Below are positions 8,613 to 18,043 of a stretch of 54,207 nt of DNA, in pieces. Made by a program: the position numbers and the translations under genes. Below the pieces are notes generated by a model. It was given only the letters and a program-made list of their open reading frames with translations. It was not told the origin of the DNA and did not search any database. Numbering within the stretch: position 1 is the first letter of the stretch; each line of letters begins with the position of its first letter. The stretch lies in assembly GCA_030731745.1 (NCBI GenBank), contig JANQTJ010000013.1, forward strand, positions 1 through 54,207, given 5' to 3'. Source of the DNA: Flaviramulus sp. GTDB lineage: Bacteria; Bacteroidota; Bacteroidia; Flavobacteriales; Flavobacteriaceae.

Positions 8613-10460
8613 TTACATTTTATTGTTTTCTGCATTAATATCAGCCATACCATTTTTTGGGTCTATCTCAACTGATTTTATAGATTTTGAAGTTTCAAAA
8701 GTGTACGTTGGATATGCCCATGCCCAATCTTTAATTATAGTTGCTTTTGTTGGTTTTTCACCACGCATCATTTGTAAAGGGATATAAAAATCTTCAACAG
8801 TTCCATCTGTGTAAGTAACGGTTAAATCTATAGGCATAGGCATTAATCCCATACGTTCTAGCGTAACTGTTTTGTCTTCTACAGCTTTTATACCATAATC
8901 TATGGTATTTGTTGTTTGTGCAAAATCAATTAAATACCAATCAAGTTCTAAGTCTGTGATACGTTCTGCTGTTCTAACTATATCTAAAGGTTTTGGGTGT
9001 TTGAATGAAAAATCGTTAAAGTATTTTTTTATCGTTTTTTTTAAGTTCTCTTCACCAATAATATAACCTAGTTGCGCTAAAAACACAGCGCCTTTACTGT
9101 AAGCAGCGGCACCATAAGCGCTATTTAACGCATATCTATCGGCCTGAGTTGTTAACGGTTGTTCAGTGCCAGATTTTGCTAATCTAATGTAACTTCTATA
9201 AGATCCTGAGTGAGGGTTTTCTCTTTTTTCTTCACGCAAAGAATTCATGGCTAAAGCCGAAATATAGCTTGTAAAACCTTCATCCATCCACTCATGTTTT
9301 GCTTCGTTACTCGCTAGTAAAAATTGAAACCACGTATGCGCTAATTCATGTGAAGCCGTACCTAGTAAACCTCCATAATTAGAACCACCAGTAATTAAAG
9401 TACACATAGCGTATTCCATACCGCCATCACCACCTTGAATAAACGAGTATTGTTTGTATGGATATTTGCCAACATTTTCACTAAAAAACTGCATTAATTT
9501 TACGGTTTCAGGCTGAATTTTTTTCCAATTTGCTTGAATGGTTTTATCACCGGAATATAAAAAATGTAAAACCGGACCATCAGGAACCTGCACGGTATCA
9601 TGAAAATAATCTGGATCTGCTGCCCAAGTAAAATCGTGTACTTTTGGCGCTTTAAAGTGCCATGTAAGCTTATCGCCTTTAGGTTTATTTACGGTATCAT
9701 TTTCATAACCAAACCCTATTTCGTTTGGGTTTTGTAAGTAACCAGTTCCACCAATTATATAATTTTTATCAATGGTTATTTTCACATCAAAATCTCCCCA
9801 AACACCATGAAATTCTCTTGCTATATAAGGGTCGGCATGCCAACCTTCAAAATCATATTCTGCTAATTTTGGGTACCATTGGGTCATAGAAAGAGAAACA
9901 CCATCGGCATTGTTTCGCCCAGAACGACGGATTTGAACCGGCACTTGACCCTCAAAATCCATATCAAAAGTTACTTTTTCACCCGGTTTTATAGGCATAT
10001 CTAATTTTACTTCTAAAACGGTACCAACTGTTTCGTGTTTTAAACTAACCCCATTTTGTTTTAAAGAATTTACTTTAATGTAACCTATTTCGTTCGGTTT
10101 TAATTTACTAATACGGTCTTGCACTCTAGAATCTGGATCTGCAATGCTTCGAGAACGCACATCCATTTCACTTCCAGGCTGAAAAGCATTAAAATACAAA
10201 TGGTAGTAAACTCTGTTTAAAGCATCTGGAGAATTATTAGTGTATACTAATTGTTGCTTTCCTTTGTATTGATAGGTGTTTACATCCATATCAATATCCA
10301 TTTTATAATCAACATGTTGTTGCCAATAATCAGAATTTGTGGGTTCTATTTTAGTTTGTGGTTCTGTAATATTAGAAACCGAAGTAGCAACTGATTCTTT
10401 CGAGCTGTGACATGATAATAAAAATGCAATATAAAAAACAAATAAAAAGTAACGTTTCAT
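8613..10460 (-). CDS. M1 family metallopeptidase, lipoprotein
   Basis: This is a zinc aminopeptidase of the M1 (gluzincin) family that probably degrades peptides in the periplasm or at the outer membrane. The 615 residues start with a lipoprotein signal whose lipobox FLLSC places the lipidated cysteine at 17. The zinc site is HELAH (371-375), with the third ligand Glu394 in WMDEGFTS. The GxMEN-type exopeptidase loop appears as GGMEYA (346-351). The N-terminal beta domain (about 45-280) precedes the catalytic domain. It begins 14 bases after the S8 protease stop, so it probably belongs to the MBL-S8-M1 transcription unit, which would pair an endopeptidase with an exopeptidase. Confidence 0.92.
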   Translation of the reverse strand: MKRYFLFVFYIAFLLSCHSSKESVATSVSNITEPQTKIEPTNSDYWQQHVDYKMDIDMDVNTYQYKGKQQLVYTNNSPDALNRVYYHLYFNAFQPGSEMDVRSRSIADPDSRVQDRISKLKPNEIGYIKVNSLKQNGVSLKHETVGTVLEVKLDMPIKPGEKVTFDMDFEGQVPVQIRRSGRNNADGVSLSMTQWYPKLAEYDFEGWHADPYIAREFHGVWGDFDVKITIDKNYIIGGTGYLQNPNEIGFGYENDTVNKPKGDKLTWHFKAPKVHDFTWAADPDYFHDTVQVPDGPVLHFLYSGDKTIQANWKKIQPETVKLMQFFSENVGKYPYKQYSFIQGGDGGMEYAMCTLITGGSNYGGLLGTASHELAHTWFQFLLASNEAKHEWMDEGFTSYISALAMNSLREEKRENPHSGSYRSYIRLAKSGTEQPLTTQADRYALNSAYGAAAYSKGAVFLAQLGYIIGEENLKKTIKKYFNDFSFKHPKPLDIVRTAERITDLELDWYLIDFAQTTNTIDYGIKAVEDKTVTLERMGLMPMPIDLTVTYTDGTVEDFYIPLQMMRGEKPTKATIIKDWAWAYPTYTFETSKSIKSVEIDPKNGMADINAENNKM

Positions 10461-10474
10461 AATGAGTTTAGATT

Positions 10475-12085
10475 TTATTTAGAAGCTATTTGAGAAGCCA
10501 TGATTAGAGCGTTGTATGCATTAACTATTTTAGATGATTTTGATAAATCAGCAAAAGGACGAATATCATTATTATCACCGCCAACAATTACTTTAGGTTT
10601 AAGCGCTAAACCAGAATCCATAATAATTTGTTTTACTTGAGCAGCTGTTAATTTAGGATAATAAGAGCGAATTAAAGCAGCAACACCGGCAACGGCAGGA
10701 GCAGCCATAGAGGTGCCACCTTTAGTGTCATATTCGTTCTCTGGTGTTGTAGAGTATACACTTGCTCCAGGAGCAAATACATCAACATTTTTCTTTCCGT
10801 AATTAGAAAAACCAGCTACCATACCAGAACCATATTTAGGAGCTAAAGCACCTACTCTAATATAAGTATCTGAAATTTCTTCACCATTAATATTATCATC
10901 AGGAAAATTAGGCTCTACATCAACATCTTTACTATCGTTTCCTGCTGCATGAACAAATACGACATCTTTTTGTGAAGCGTATGTAATCGCATCACGAATC
11001 CAATCACTGTGTGGTGAAAAACTTTTCCCAAAACTTCCATTTATTATTGAAGCACCATTATCAACAGCATATCTGATGGCTAAAGCAATATCTTTATCAT
11101 ACTCATCACCATTTGGTACTGTTCTTACACTCATAATTTCAACATTATTAGCTACCCCATTTGCGCCTTTTCCGTTATTGCGTTCTGCAGCAATAATACC
11201 AGCAACGTGTGTTCCATGGCTCTCGCTTTTCTTTACGGGCTTTACATTGCCATTACCATAAAATTTAGTGGACATATCATCTGGATTATCGCCACTAACA
11301 CGACCTTTAAAGTTTTTATTAAGGTTAAAGTTTAAGCGTTCATTGATGCTTTCCAAACCATCTTTAATTTCTTTTTTAGCATCACCCATAGAGTCCATAC
11401 CATTGCTAAACATATATTGCGCAATTTGTTTAGCTTGATTTATTGCTTGGACTTCACTTTTAATTTCGTTTACTTCTTCTTTTGTGTAATCCTTTTTACC
11501 TAAATGTTTCGTTAGGGTTTCATCGGCATTTGTAATTTGCTGAAATATTTGATCGTATTGCGTTTTATAGCCTAAATACTTTTCGTATTCTTTATCGTAT
11601 TCAGCTTTAGCTTTAGCATAATCAGGATTATTTGTATTACCACTCGCTAAAATTCTCACATATTCTAATTGTTCATCGTAACCATCACCTAAAAAATTCC
11701 ATCCATGAATATCGTCTATATAACCATTGTTATCATCGTCTTTTCCGTTGTTAGGTATTTCGTTTTTGTTAGTCCAGATATTATCGTTTAAATCTTCGTG
11801 ATCTATATCAATACCAGAATCTATAACTGCCACAATAACTTTTGCGCCTTTTTTATTTTTAATAATTTCGGCGTAAGCTTTATCAACAGACATTCCAGGA
11901 ATAGTATCTGTTACCAAATCTAAATGCCCCCAATTATGTTTTTCGGCTTCTGTTAAATCTGAAACTTTTAAAGGAGAAGTATCGATATTTTCAACAGGAG
12001 TAGATATAATGGAAGCGGAACTACCACAACCAAAAAGAAGTAATGAAAATAAGGTTGAAGTTATGATGTTTCTTAGTGTTTTCAT
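10475..12085 (-). CDS. S8 (subtilisin-like) serine protease, lipoprotein
   Basis: This is an exported subtilase of 536 residues. The signal peptide ends in the lipobox LLFGC (Cys20). The catalytic triad is Asp89 (AVIDSGID), His290 (SHGTHVAG) and Ser459 (GGTSMAAP), with the oxyanion Asn383 in AAGND. The unusual feature is the spacing: about 200 residues separate Asp and His, where classical subtilisins have about 30. The extra part (about 115-285) has an Asp/Asn-rich turn (KDDDNNGYIDD, possibly calcium-binding) followed by charged helical sequence. There is no C-terminal sorting domain. It lies between the MBL gene (12 bases upstream) and the M1 peptidase (14 bases downstream). Confidence 0.92.
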   Translation of the reverse strand: MKTLRNIITSTLFSLLLFGCGSSASIISTPVENIDTSPLKVSDLTEAEKHNWGHLDLVTDTIPGMSVDKAYAEIIKNKKGAKVIVAVIDSGIDIDHEDLNDNIWTNKNEIPNNGKDDDNNGYIDDIHGWNFLGDGYDEQLEYVRILASGNTNNPDYAKAKAEYDKEYEKYLGYKTQYDQIFQQITNADETLTKHLGKKDYTKEEVNEIKSEVQAINQAKQIAQYMFSNGMDSMGDAKKEIKDGLESINERLNFNLNKNFKGRVSGDNPDDMSTKFYGNGNVKPVKKSESHGTHVAGIIAAERNNGKGANGVANNVEIMSVRTVPNGDEYDKDIALAIRYAVDNGASIINGSFGKSFSPHSDWIRDAITYASQKDVVFVHAAGNDSKDVDVEPNFPDDNINGEEISDTYIRVGALAPKYGSGMVAGFSNYGKKNVDVFAPGASVYSTTPENEYDTKGGTSMAAPAVAGVAALIRSYYPKLTAAQVKQIIMDSGLALKPKVIVGGDNNDIRPFADLSKSSKIVNAYNALIMASQIASK

Positions 12086-12097
12086 GTTTTTAATAAT

Positions 12098-12958
12098 TTA
12101 GTTAAATAGGTCTTTTGTTGTATATGTACTGTTTAGTTTTACGCCTTTTTCTGTGTTTTTTACAGTTATAATTTCATTATGAGCATCGTGCTCTAAAAAC
12201 AAATAATAATTATTATCAGCAGCTAGGTTTAGAAATTTTTCTTTTTCATCCAGTGTTAATAAAGGTCTGGTGTCATAGCCCATAACATAGGGTAATGGTA
12301 AATGCCCAACTGTTGGTAATAAATCTGCCATAAAAGCGATAGTTTTACCTTTAAAATTTATAAGCGGTATCATTTGCTTATCTGTATGACCATTAGCAAA
12401 AAACACATCAAAATGGAGTTCTGAATTTTTAAGAATATCACTTTCAGGAAGCGTCATAAATTTTAATTGTCCGCTTTCTTCTATAGGAACAATATTTTCT
12501 TTTAAAAAGGATGCTTTTTCGCGTTTATTTGGTTGGGTTGCCCATAACCAGTGGTCTTTATTACTCCAAAAATGTGCATTTTTAAAAGCTGGCTCATAGC
12601 TTGTTTTATTGTTATTCCATTGTATACTCCCTCCGCAATGATCAAAATGTAAATGTGTTAAAAACACATCTGTGATATCGTCTCGATGAAAACCATGTGT
12701 TTTAAGCGAGCTATCTAAAGTAAAATCTCCCCAAAGATGATAGTAACCAAAAAACTTTTCAGATTGTTTATTACCCATGCCATTATCAATCAAAATAAGG
12801 CGGCTACCATCTTCAATAAGCAGGCAGCGTGTACTTAAATCAATCATATTATTAGGATCTGCTGGATTGGTTTTTTGCCATATAGATTTAGGTACCACAC
12901 CAAACATAGCACCGCCATCAAGTTTTAAATTTCCAGCATTAATAGCATATAAATTCAT
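12098..12958 (-). CDS. MBL-fold metallo-hydrolase
   Basis: This is a predicted cytoplasmic metallo-beta-lactamase-fold hydrolase of 286 residues. The metal site HLHFDHCGG gives His102, His104, Asp106 and His107. Later ligands are the His in FFANGHTDKQM (about 195), the Asp in AFMADLLP (about 212) and the His in LEHDAH (about 258). The arrangement resembles the quorum-quenching-lactonase and methyl-parathion-hydrolase type subgroup, but flavobacteria carry many such genes of unknown substrate, so I give no substrate. No signal peptide is visible. It is the first gene of a minus-strand run that continues into the S8 and M1 peptidase genes with 12- and 14-base gaps. Confidence 0.87.
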   Translation of the reverse strand: MNLYAINAGNLKLDGGAMFGVVPKSIWQKTNPADPNNMIDLSTRCLLIEDGSRLILIDNGMGNKQSEKFFGYYHLWGDFTLDSSLKTHGFHRDDITDVFLTHLHFDHCGGSIQWNNNKTSYEPAFKNAHFWSNKDHWLWATQPNKREKASFLKENIVPIEESGQLKFMTLPESDILKNSELHFDVFFANGHTDKQMIPLINFKGKTIAFMADLLPTVGHLPLPYVMGYDTRPLLTLDEKEKFLNLAADNNYYLFLEHDAHNEIITVKNTEKGVKLNSTYTTKDLFN

Positions 12959-13054
12959 AGCTTTGTAAAATTAAGAAATCTATTGTTAATCCTTAAAAAT
13001 GTTAAGAATATATTATGAAATCATTTATATTTTTTATTGTTAATCTGCTTCATT

Positions 13055-15256
13055 TTAAACAGAAGAAATAACCTGCTTTAAACGCTTACCAAAATCAAAC
13101 AAAGATTTAATTTCTTTAATACTAGCCAAACGTTCTTTTCTAAATACTAATAAGGCATTGCCATTAGATTCTATATGATAATAAGGATTGCTTTCAAAAA
13201 ACCTAACCAAATCATCATTAAAAAACGCTTTAATTTCAGTTTCATTTTCACCTAATAAATAAAAGCGATTAGAAAAATCTGAATGATTTTCAATAGGAAT
13301 GTCTTTAAACCCAGCAAGCGCATATACTTTTTCTAAAAGTCCTTCTCTATCCAATGTAAACTGTGGTATAATATCATTTAAATTTATATAAAGCATTGTA
13401 GAGCTAATCTCGTTTTTGGTTATAAATTCACCCTCAGTAAACTCCACATCAAACAACTTTATACTTTTGTCTTTTTCATATAATTCATTATAAATATGAT
13501 TGATTTTTTTAGTGTTGAAAAATAAAAAGGTATTTAAAAACTGTATGTTTTTTTGTTTTTTAGAGTGGTAGTTTAAATCATAGTTTTCTGCTAAGCTTTC
13601 CATGGTTTTTTGGCGTCTGGTAAGGCTGTTTTTTATAATTTTTGGTACGGGCAATAAGCGCCTAGAAGCAAAGGGGTGTTTTGAGTAAGCATCGTGCATA
13701 TCTAAACCAATCACTTCAAAATTACCACCTCTCTTCGCAAATAATTCTTGATAATTATTAATGTTCTCTAAAACCGTATCATCAACAAATTCACAAAGCG
13801 AAAAATCTACAATGATGTCTTGGTTTTCTGGCACCGCATCTAAACGTTGTTTTAAACGGAAGTAATTCAAAAAACTACAAAAGTGTTTGATGCTCACATA
13901 AAAATTATTTCTAGCGTCTTGTTCTTTAAACATTAAAACATTCGGTTTTAATACATTTCTTAAAATCAATCCCGAGTTTTTATTTATGATGATATGTATG
14001 ATTAGAGTCATTAAAACACCAGCAACAATACCTGTTATTAAACCTATTTTTAAGGTGATAATAAGCGTTACAAAAAACACAATAAGTTGCTCTTTACCTA
14101 TAGAAAACATTTTAGTAATAATGTTTGGCGATGCGAGTTTATAACCTGTATAAACCAAAATAGCCATTAATGCAGGCAGCGGGATGCGTGTTAACTGCGT
14201 ACTAAAAAACACAATAAAAATAACTAAAAACAAGGCGTGAAAAAAGTTGGACGACCTGTTACTAGCGCCATTATTTACATTTACAGAGCTACGTGCAATG
14301 ACCGCAACTACATTTAAACCTCCTAATAAACCACTAACAATAGTTGCTAAACCTAAGGCTTTAAGATCTCTATTAACATTCGAGCGTCTTTTTTCAGGGT
14401 CTAGTTTATCAACCGCTTTAATGCTTAGTAATGATTCAATACTCGAAATTAGGGTTAAGGCTAAAACACTTCCAAAAAAAGATAAACTCCAAAAGCCATT
14501 AAAATTGGGCGAAGGTAAATCGGCTATAATATTTTGTATAGAAGGAATGCCAGAAATCATATATTCTTTGGCAATGGGGTTGGGTTCGTGCAATCCTATT
14601 TCAAAATAATAACTAAAGCCAATAGATAACATAACAATCCACATGGGAGCGGGAATAAGTTGCAGGTATTTATTCCTAATTTTAGAATATATAAACATAA
14701 TAGCTAAACTTATAGCTCCGGCTAAAGCGGCATAAATTAAACCTTTAGTTCCGTAATGAAACGCGTCATTTATAGTATGAGGTATTTCTAAAAGATAATC
14801 AATGGTATCCTCTCTATTTATTTTGTGGGCAAGCATGATGTGAAACTGTTTGCCTAAAATAATTAAGCCAATAGCTGCTAACATCCCTTGAATGGCGGAA
14901 GACGGAAAAAAATCAGCCAAAGAGCCCATTCTAAAAAAACCTAAAATTAAAAGCAATAAACCCGAGCACACCACAGCCACATAAGCTGTTTCTAAACCTA
15001 AGGATGTAATAGCAACTAAAATAACTCCAACTAAACCATTTCCTGGTCCGGTTATAGTAACATGGCTACCTCCTAAAATGGAAACTATAATACCACCAAC
15101 TATAGCGGCAATAACCCCAGAAATAGGTGGCGCATCACTAGCCATAGCAAGTCCTAAACCAAGAGGTAGTGCAATAAGACTCACTACAAAACCAGAAAAT
15201 ATATTTTGCGGAATCGTCTTTAAAAAGGTTGTTATATTGCTTTTTTTAGGGCTCAT
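13055..15256 (-). CDS. SulP family anion transporter with STAS domain
   Basis: This is an inner-membrane anion transporter (bicarbonate, sulfate or similar) of the SLC26/SulP family. Its 733 residues include 10-14 hydrophobic segments over about 1-420, with the SulP-type GLVVSLIALPLGLGLA-like TM1, IVGGSHVTITGPGNG-like core and NVNNGASNRSSNF loop. A STAS domain follows at about 445-550, with DIIVDFSLCEFVDDTVLENI. A further 180-residue cytoplasmic tail, repeating a loosely similar fold, has no assignment. Its ATG overlaps the stop of the upstream Usp gene (ATGA at 15253-15256), so the two are translationally coupled. Bicarbonate uptake is plausible in a marine heterotroph, but nothing in the sequence fixes the substrate. 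Confidence 0.9.
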   Translation of the reverse strand: MSPKKSNITTFLKTIPQNIFSGFVVSLIALPLGLGLAMASDAPPISGVIAAIVGGIIVSILGGSHVTITGPGNGLVGVILVAITSLGLETAYVAVVCSGLLLLILGFFRMGSLADFFPSSAIQGMLAAIGLIILGKQFHIMLAHKINREDTIDYLLEIPHTINDAFHYGTKGLIYAALAGAISLAIMFIYSKIRNKYLQLIPAPMWIVMLSIGFSYYFEIGLHEPNPIAKEYMISGIPSIQNIIADLPSPNFNGFWSLSFFGSVLALTLISSIESLLSIKAVDKLDPEKRRSNVNRDLKALGLATIVSGLLGGLNVVAVIARSSVNVNNGASNRSSNFFHALFLVIFIVFFSTQLTRIPLPALMAILVYTGYKLASPNIITKMFSIGKEQLIVFFVTLIITLKIGLITGIVAGVLMTLIIHIIINKNSGLILRNVLKPNVLMFKEQDARNNFYVSIKHFCSFLNYFRLKQRLDAVPENQDIIVDFSLCEFVDDTVLENINNYQELFAKRGGNFEVIGLDMHDAYSKHPFASRRLLPVPKIIKNSLTRRQKTMESLAENYDLNYHSKKQKNIQFLNTFLFFNTKKINHIYNELYEKDKSIKLFDVEFTEGEFITKNEISSTMLYINLNDIIPQFTLDREGLLEKVYALAGFKDIPIENHSDFSNRFYLLGENETEIKAFFNDDLVRFFESNPYYHIESNGNALLVFRKERLASIKEIKSLFDFGKRLKQVISSV

Positions 15257-16101
15257 TGTAGAATTAACAAATCGGTTGGTAACTCAGTTAAAATATGCTC
15301 GATATCATGCGGAAATAAGCGATCCCAAAAACGCATTTTTTTTGGTGCGTTCATCACCAATAAATCGGCTCTTGAAATTTGCGCGTAATGCCCAATGGAA
15401 TATCCTTGTTTTCCAAAAATAGGCTGTAATTTAATCAGTTTGTTTTTTGTGTAGGTTTCCGGAATATGTTTAATAATCTCTTTTATTCTAGAGTTTTCTC
15501 TCAGTTTAATCCGTTCTTTAGCAATGGTAGCTCTTCTAAGAGATTTATCATCATCAACTTTTACAGAAACGGCTTCTCGGTTAATTTCTTCAACAATCGT
15601 AATTTTTTCAGCATGTAGTTTTTCGGCAACATAAAACGCCAAGGTAATGGTTTGCTCTGTTTTAGGTTCTTTTAGGCCATTAACCACAATGTGCTTACAG
15701 GGCACACGTTCAACTGAAGGTTTTATTAATAAAAGTATCGAGCATTTTGCTTGCCTTGTAATTTTTCTAGCAATAGAGCCTACGTAATATTTTAAAAAAC
15801 CTTCGCGTTTTAAAGCGCCTAGAATGAGTAAGTCAATATTTTTTTCTTCTGAAGTTGATAAAATAACATCAACCGGTTTTCCAGTTTTAAAAACTACTTC
15901 AAAATTTAAGTTATCTTTTTCAAAACTTTTAAGAATCAATTTTAGCATCGTTTTTTTATCGGTGGAAGCTTCACCAACATGAATTAAAAATAATTTAGAA
16001 TTGAAAAAAACAGCTAATCGTGCCGCTTCAAAAAGGTTCGCTTTTAAGTTGGGCGAAAATGCCACACCAATTCCTATATTTTTAAAGGGTTTTAAAGACA
16101 A
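15253..16101 (-). CDS. Tandem universal stress protein
   Basis: This is a cytoplasmic protein of 282 residues with two Usp folds. The first covers about 1-135 (IGVAFSPNLKAN, LFLIHVGEA, LLILGALKREG, VGSIARKITRQAKCSILLL). The second is more degenerate and covers about 140-282, ending in ISRADLLVMNAP and LPTDLLILQ. The ATP-binding glycine pattern G-x2-G-x9-G-S/T is only partly visible in the first domain. The gene is first in a two-gene unit with the SulP transporter, whose start codon overlaps its stop. This suggests the Usp modulates or responds to the transporter (inference). It is divergent from the cation/H+ antiporter gene, with about 100 bases between them. Confidence 0.88.
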   Translation of the reverse strand: MSLKPFKNIGIGVAFSPNLKANLFEAARLAVFFNSKLFLIHVGEASTDKKTMLKLILKSFEKDNLNFEVVFKTGKPVDVILSTSEEKNIDLLILGALKREGFLKYYVGSIARKITRQAKCSILLLIKPSVERVPCKHIVVNGLKEPKTEQTITLAFYVAEKLHAEKITIVEEINREAVSVKVDDDKSLRRATIAKERIKLRENSRIKEIIKHIPETYTKNKLIKLQPIFGKQGYSIGHYAQISRADLLVMNAPKKMRFWDRLFPHDIEHILTELPTDLLILQ

Positions 16102-16201
16102 TTTGATGAATTTTTAGGCTGAAAGTTGAAAGATAGTATTTTTTAAAAACTTCAAATCATCTCTTTTACTTAAATTAGTAACTTTATACCGAATTTACAA
16201 T

Positions 16202-18043
16202 ATGTTAGAATTAGCAGGCATCATTATTTTAGGAATATTAGCCCAATGGGTAGCTTGGAAATTTAAAATTCCAGCCATATTACCATTAATATTAATAGGT
16301 TTATTGGTAGGCCCTATTGCTGCTGAGTTTTTAAGTGAAGATGGCACCAAGTGGATTGAGCCCGTTTGGAATGGTAAAAAGGGATTATTTCCAGGAGAAA
16401 GCCTCTATTATTTTGTATCGTTAGCCATTAGTGTCATTCTTTTTGAAGGCGGACTGACCTTAAAAAGAGCAGAAATAAAAACAGTAGGCCCTGTTATTAC
16501 CAAACTCATTACCCTGGGGTCTGCGATTACTTTTTTTGGTGCAGGTTTGATGGCGCATCTTATTTTTGGCTTAAGTTGGGAGCTGTCTTTTTTATTTTCT
16601 GGTCTTATTATAGTTACCGGACCAACCGTAATTACCCCTATTTTAAGAAATATTCCTTTAAAGAAAGACCTTTCAACGGTTTTAAAATGGGAAGGTATTT
16701 TAATAGACCCAATTGGCGCGCTGGTAGCTGTTTTGGTTTTTGAGTTTATTAGTGTGGAAGACGATAGTGGTTTTACAAAAACAGCCTTAATCGAGTTCGG
16801 TAAAATTATTTTATTTGGTACCACCTTTGGGTTTACGTTTGCGCATGCCCTAGCGTTTTCAATCAATAAAAAATTAATACCACATTATTTATTAAACGTG
16901 GTATCGCTATCAACGGTGTTGTTGGTTTTTGTAGAATCTGAAATTTTTGCCCACGAGTCTGGGTTATTAGCCGTGGTAGTTATGGGTATGGTTTTAGGTA
17001 ATGGTAAGCTGGAAAACATTAAAGAGCTCTTGTATTTTAAAGAGTCGTTAAGCGTATTACTTATCTCTATTTTATTCATTTTATTGGCTGCCAATATAAA
17101 TATTGAAGATTTGATGCTGCTTTACACCTGGCAAACCGCCGCCCTTTTTGCGGTGGTAGTTTTTGTAATAAGACCGCTTGCGGTATTTTTAAGTACCATA
17201 GGCTCCCCTTTAAAAACCAACGAAAAAGTGTTTATAAGTTGGGTAGGACCACGAGGTATTGTAGCCGCAGGTATCGCTTCGCTTTTTGGAAGTAAGCTTT
17301 TAAAACAAGGCGTTGAAGGCGCCGAGTATATTACCCCTTTGGTGTTTATGATTGTTTTAGGAACCGTGTTATTAAATGCTACCACAGCCAGATTATTTGC
17401 AAAACTTGTAGGCGTATTTTTAACAAAATCTGGTGGTATTTTAATAGTAGGTGCTACCAGAATTTCAAGAATATTGGGGCAATATTTAGAAGCCAATGGT
17501 AGGCATGTGGTACTAATCGATAGCAACGAACGCAACATACAAAAAGCACAAGAGTTAGGTTTGGAAGCCATGAGCACCAATATATATTCTGATAATTTAA
17601 TGGATAATATTGAGTTGAGTGATGTGGGTTATTTATTGGCTCTAACCGGTAACTCGGATATTAATAAATACGCCATTGAAAAATACGGGAAACAATTTGG
17701 AGAAAACGGCTCGTTTAGGTTAATCTCATCCCAAGAAAAGTTGGAAGAAACTAGCGGACTAAGGGAGTATTTGCTATCGCAAACCTATGATTTTAATACC
17801 CTAACAGAATTAGCAAGAACCTATCCAGAAATACACGAAATAGCCTTGTTAAGTAGAGACCATTACCATGATTTGATTGCTAAAACCAGTAATGATGACG
17901 ACTGCATCCCGTTATTTGTTAAAGATTTAAATGGTGAATTGCATATAATTGCTTCATACCATTTACAGGCTAATACCATCAAAAAAGGCTACAAACTAGT
18001 TTATTTAGGTAAACCTTTTGAAGAAGGTGTGGAGGCGGTTTGA
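16202..18043 (+). CDS. Cation:proton antiporter with TrkA-N domain
   Basis: This is an inner-membrane Na+(K+)/H+ antiporter of the CPA family. The 613 residues contain about 12-13 transmembrane segments over 1-400, with the Na_H_exchanger pattern ILFEGGLTL near 81-89 and a conserved LIDPIGALVAV segment near 168-178, where the Asp is the likely ion-binding residue. Another family motif is VGPRGIVAAG near 347-356. A cytoplasmic TrkA-N/RCK-like domain follows from about 412 (GGILIVGATRIS), but its glycine motif is degenerate, so nucleotide binding is uncertain. The length matches NhaP/KefB-like proteins with regulatory tails. Together with the divergent Usp-SulP pair it looks like a pH/ion homeostasis locus. 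Its last 39 bases overlap the 3' end of the MFS gene. Confidence 0.9.
   Translation: MLELAGIIILGILAQWVAWKFKIPAILPLILIGLLVGPIAAEFLSEDGTKWIEPVWNGKKGLFPGESLYYFVSLAISVILFEGGLTLKRAEIKTVGPVITKLITLGSAITFFGAGLMAHLIFGLSWELSFLFSGLIIVTGPTVITPILRNIPLKKDLSTVLKWEGILIDPIGALVAVLVFEFISVEDDSGFTKTALIEFGKIILFGTTFGFTFAHALAFSINKKLIPHYLLNVVSLSTVLLVFVESEIFAHESGLLAVVVMGMVLGNGKLENIKELLYFKESLSVLLISILFILLAANINIEDLMLLYTWQTAALFAVVVFVIRPLAVFLSTIGSPLKTNEKVFISWVGPRGIVAAGIASLFGSKLLKQGVEGAEYITPLVFMIVLGTVLLNATTARLFAKLVGVFLTKSGGILIVGATRISRILGQYLEANGRHVVLIDSNERNIQKAQELGLEAMSTNIYSDNLMDNIELSDVGYLLALTGNSDINKYAIEKYGKQFGENGSFRLISSQEKLEETSGLREYLLSQTYDFNTLTELARTYPEIHEIALLSRDHYHDLIAKTSNDDDCIPLFVKDLNGELHIIASYHLQANTIKKGYKLVYLGKPFEEGVEAV

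Noticed and set aside
16408-17580. Long minus-strand frames (two of 152 codons, one of 69)
   Set aside because: They are antisense shadows of the antiporter gene, with proline/lysine-rich composition typical of reverse-strand reading.
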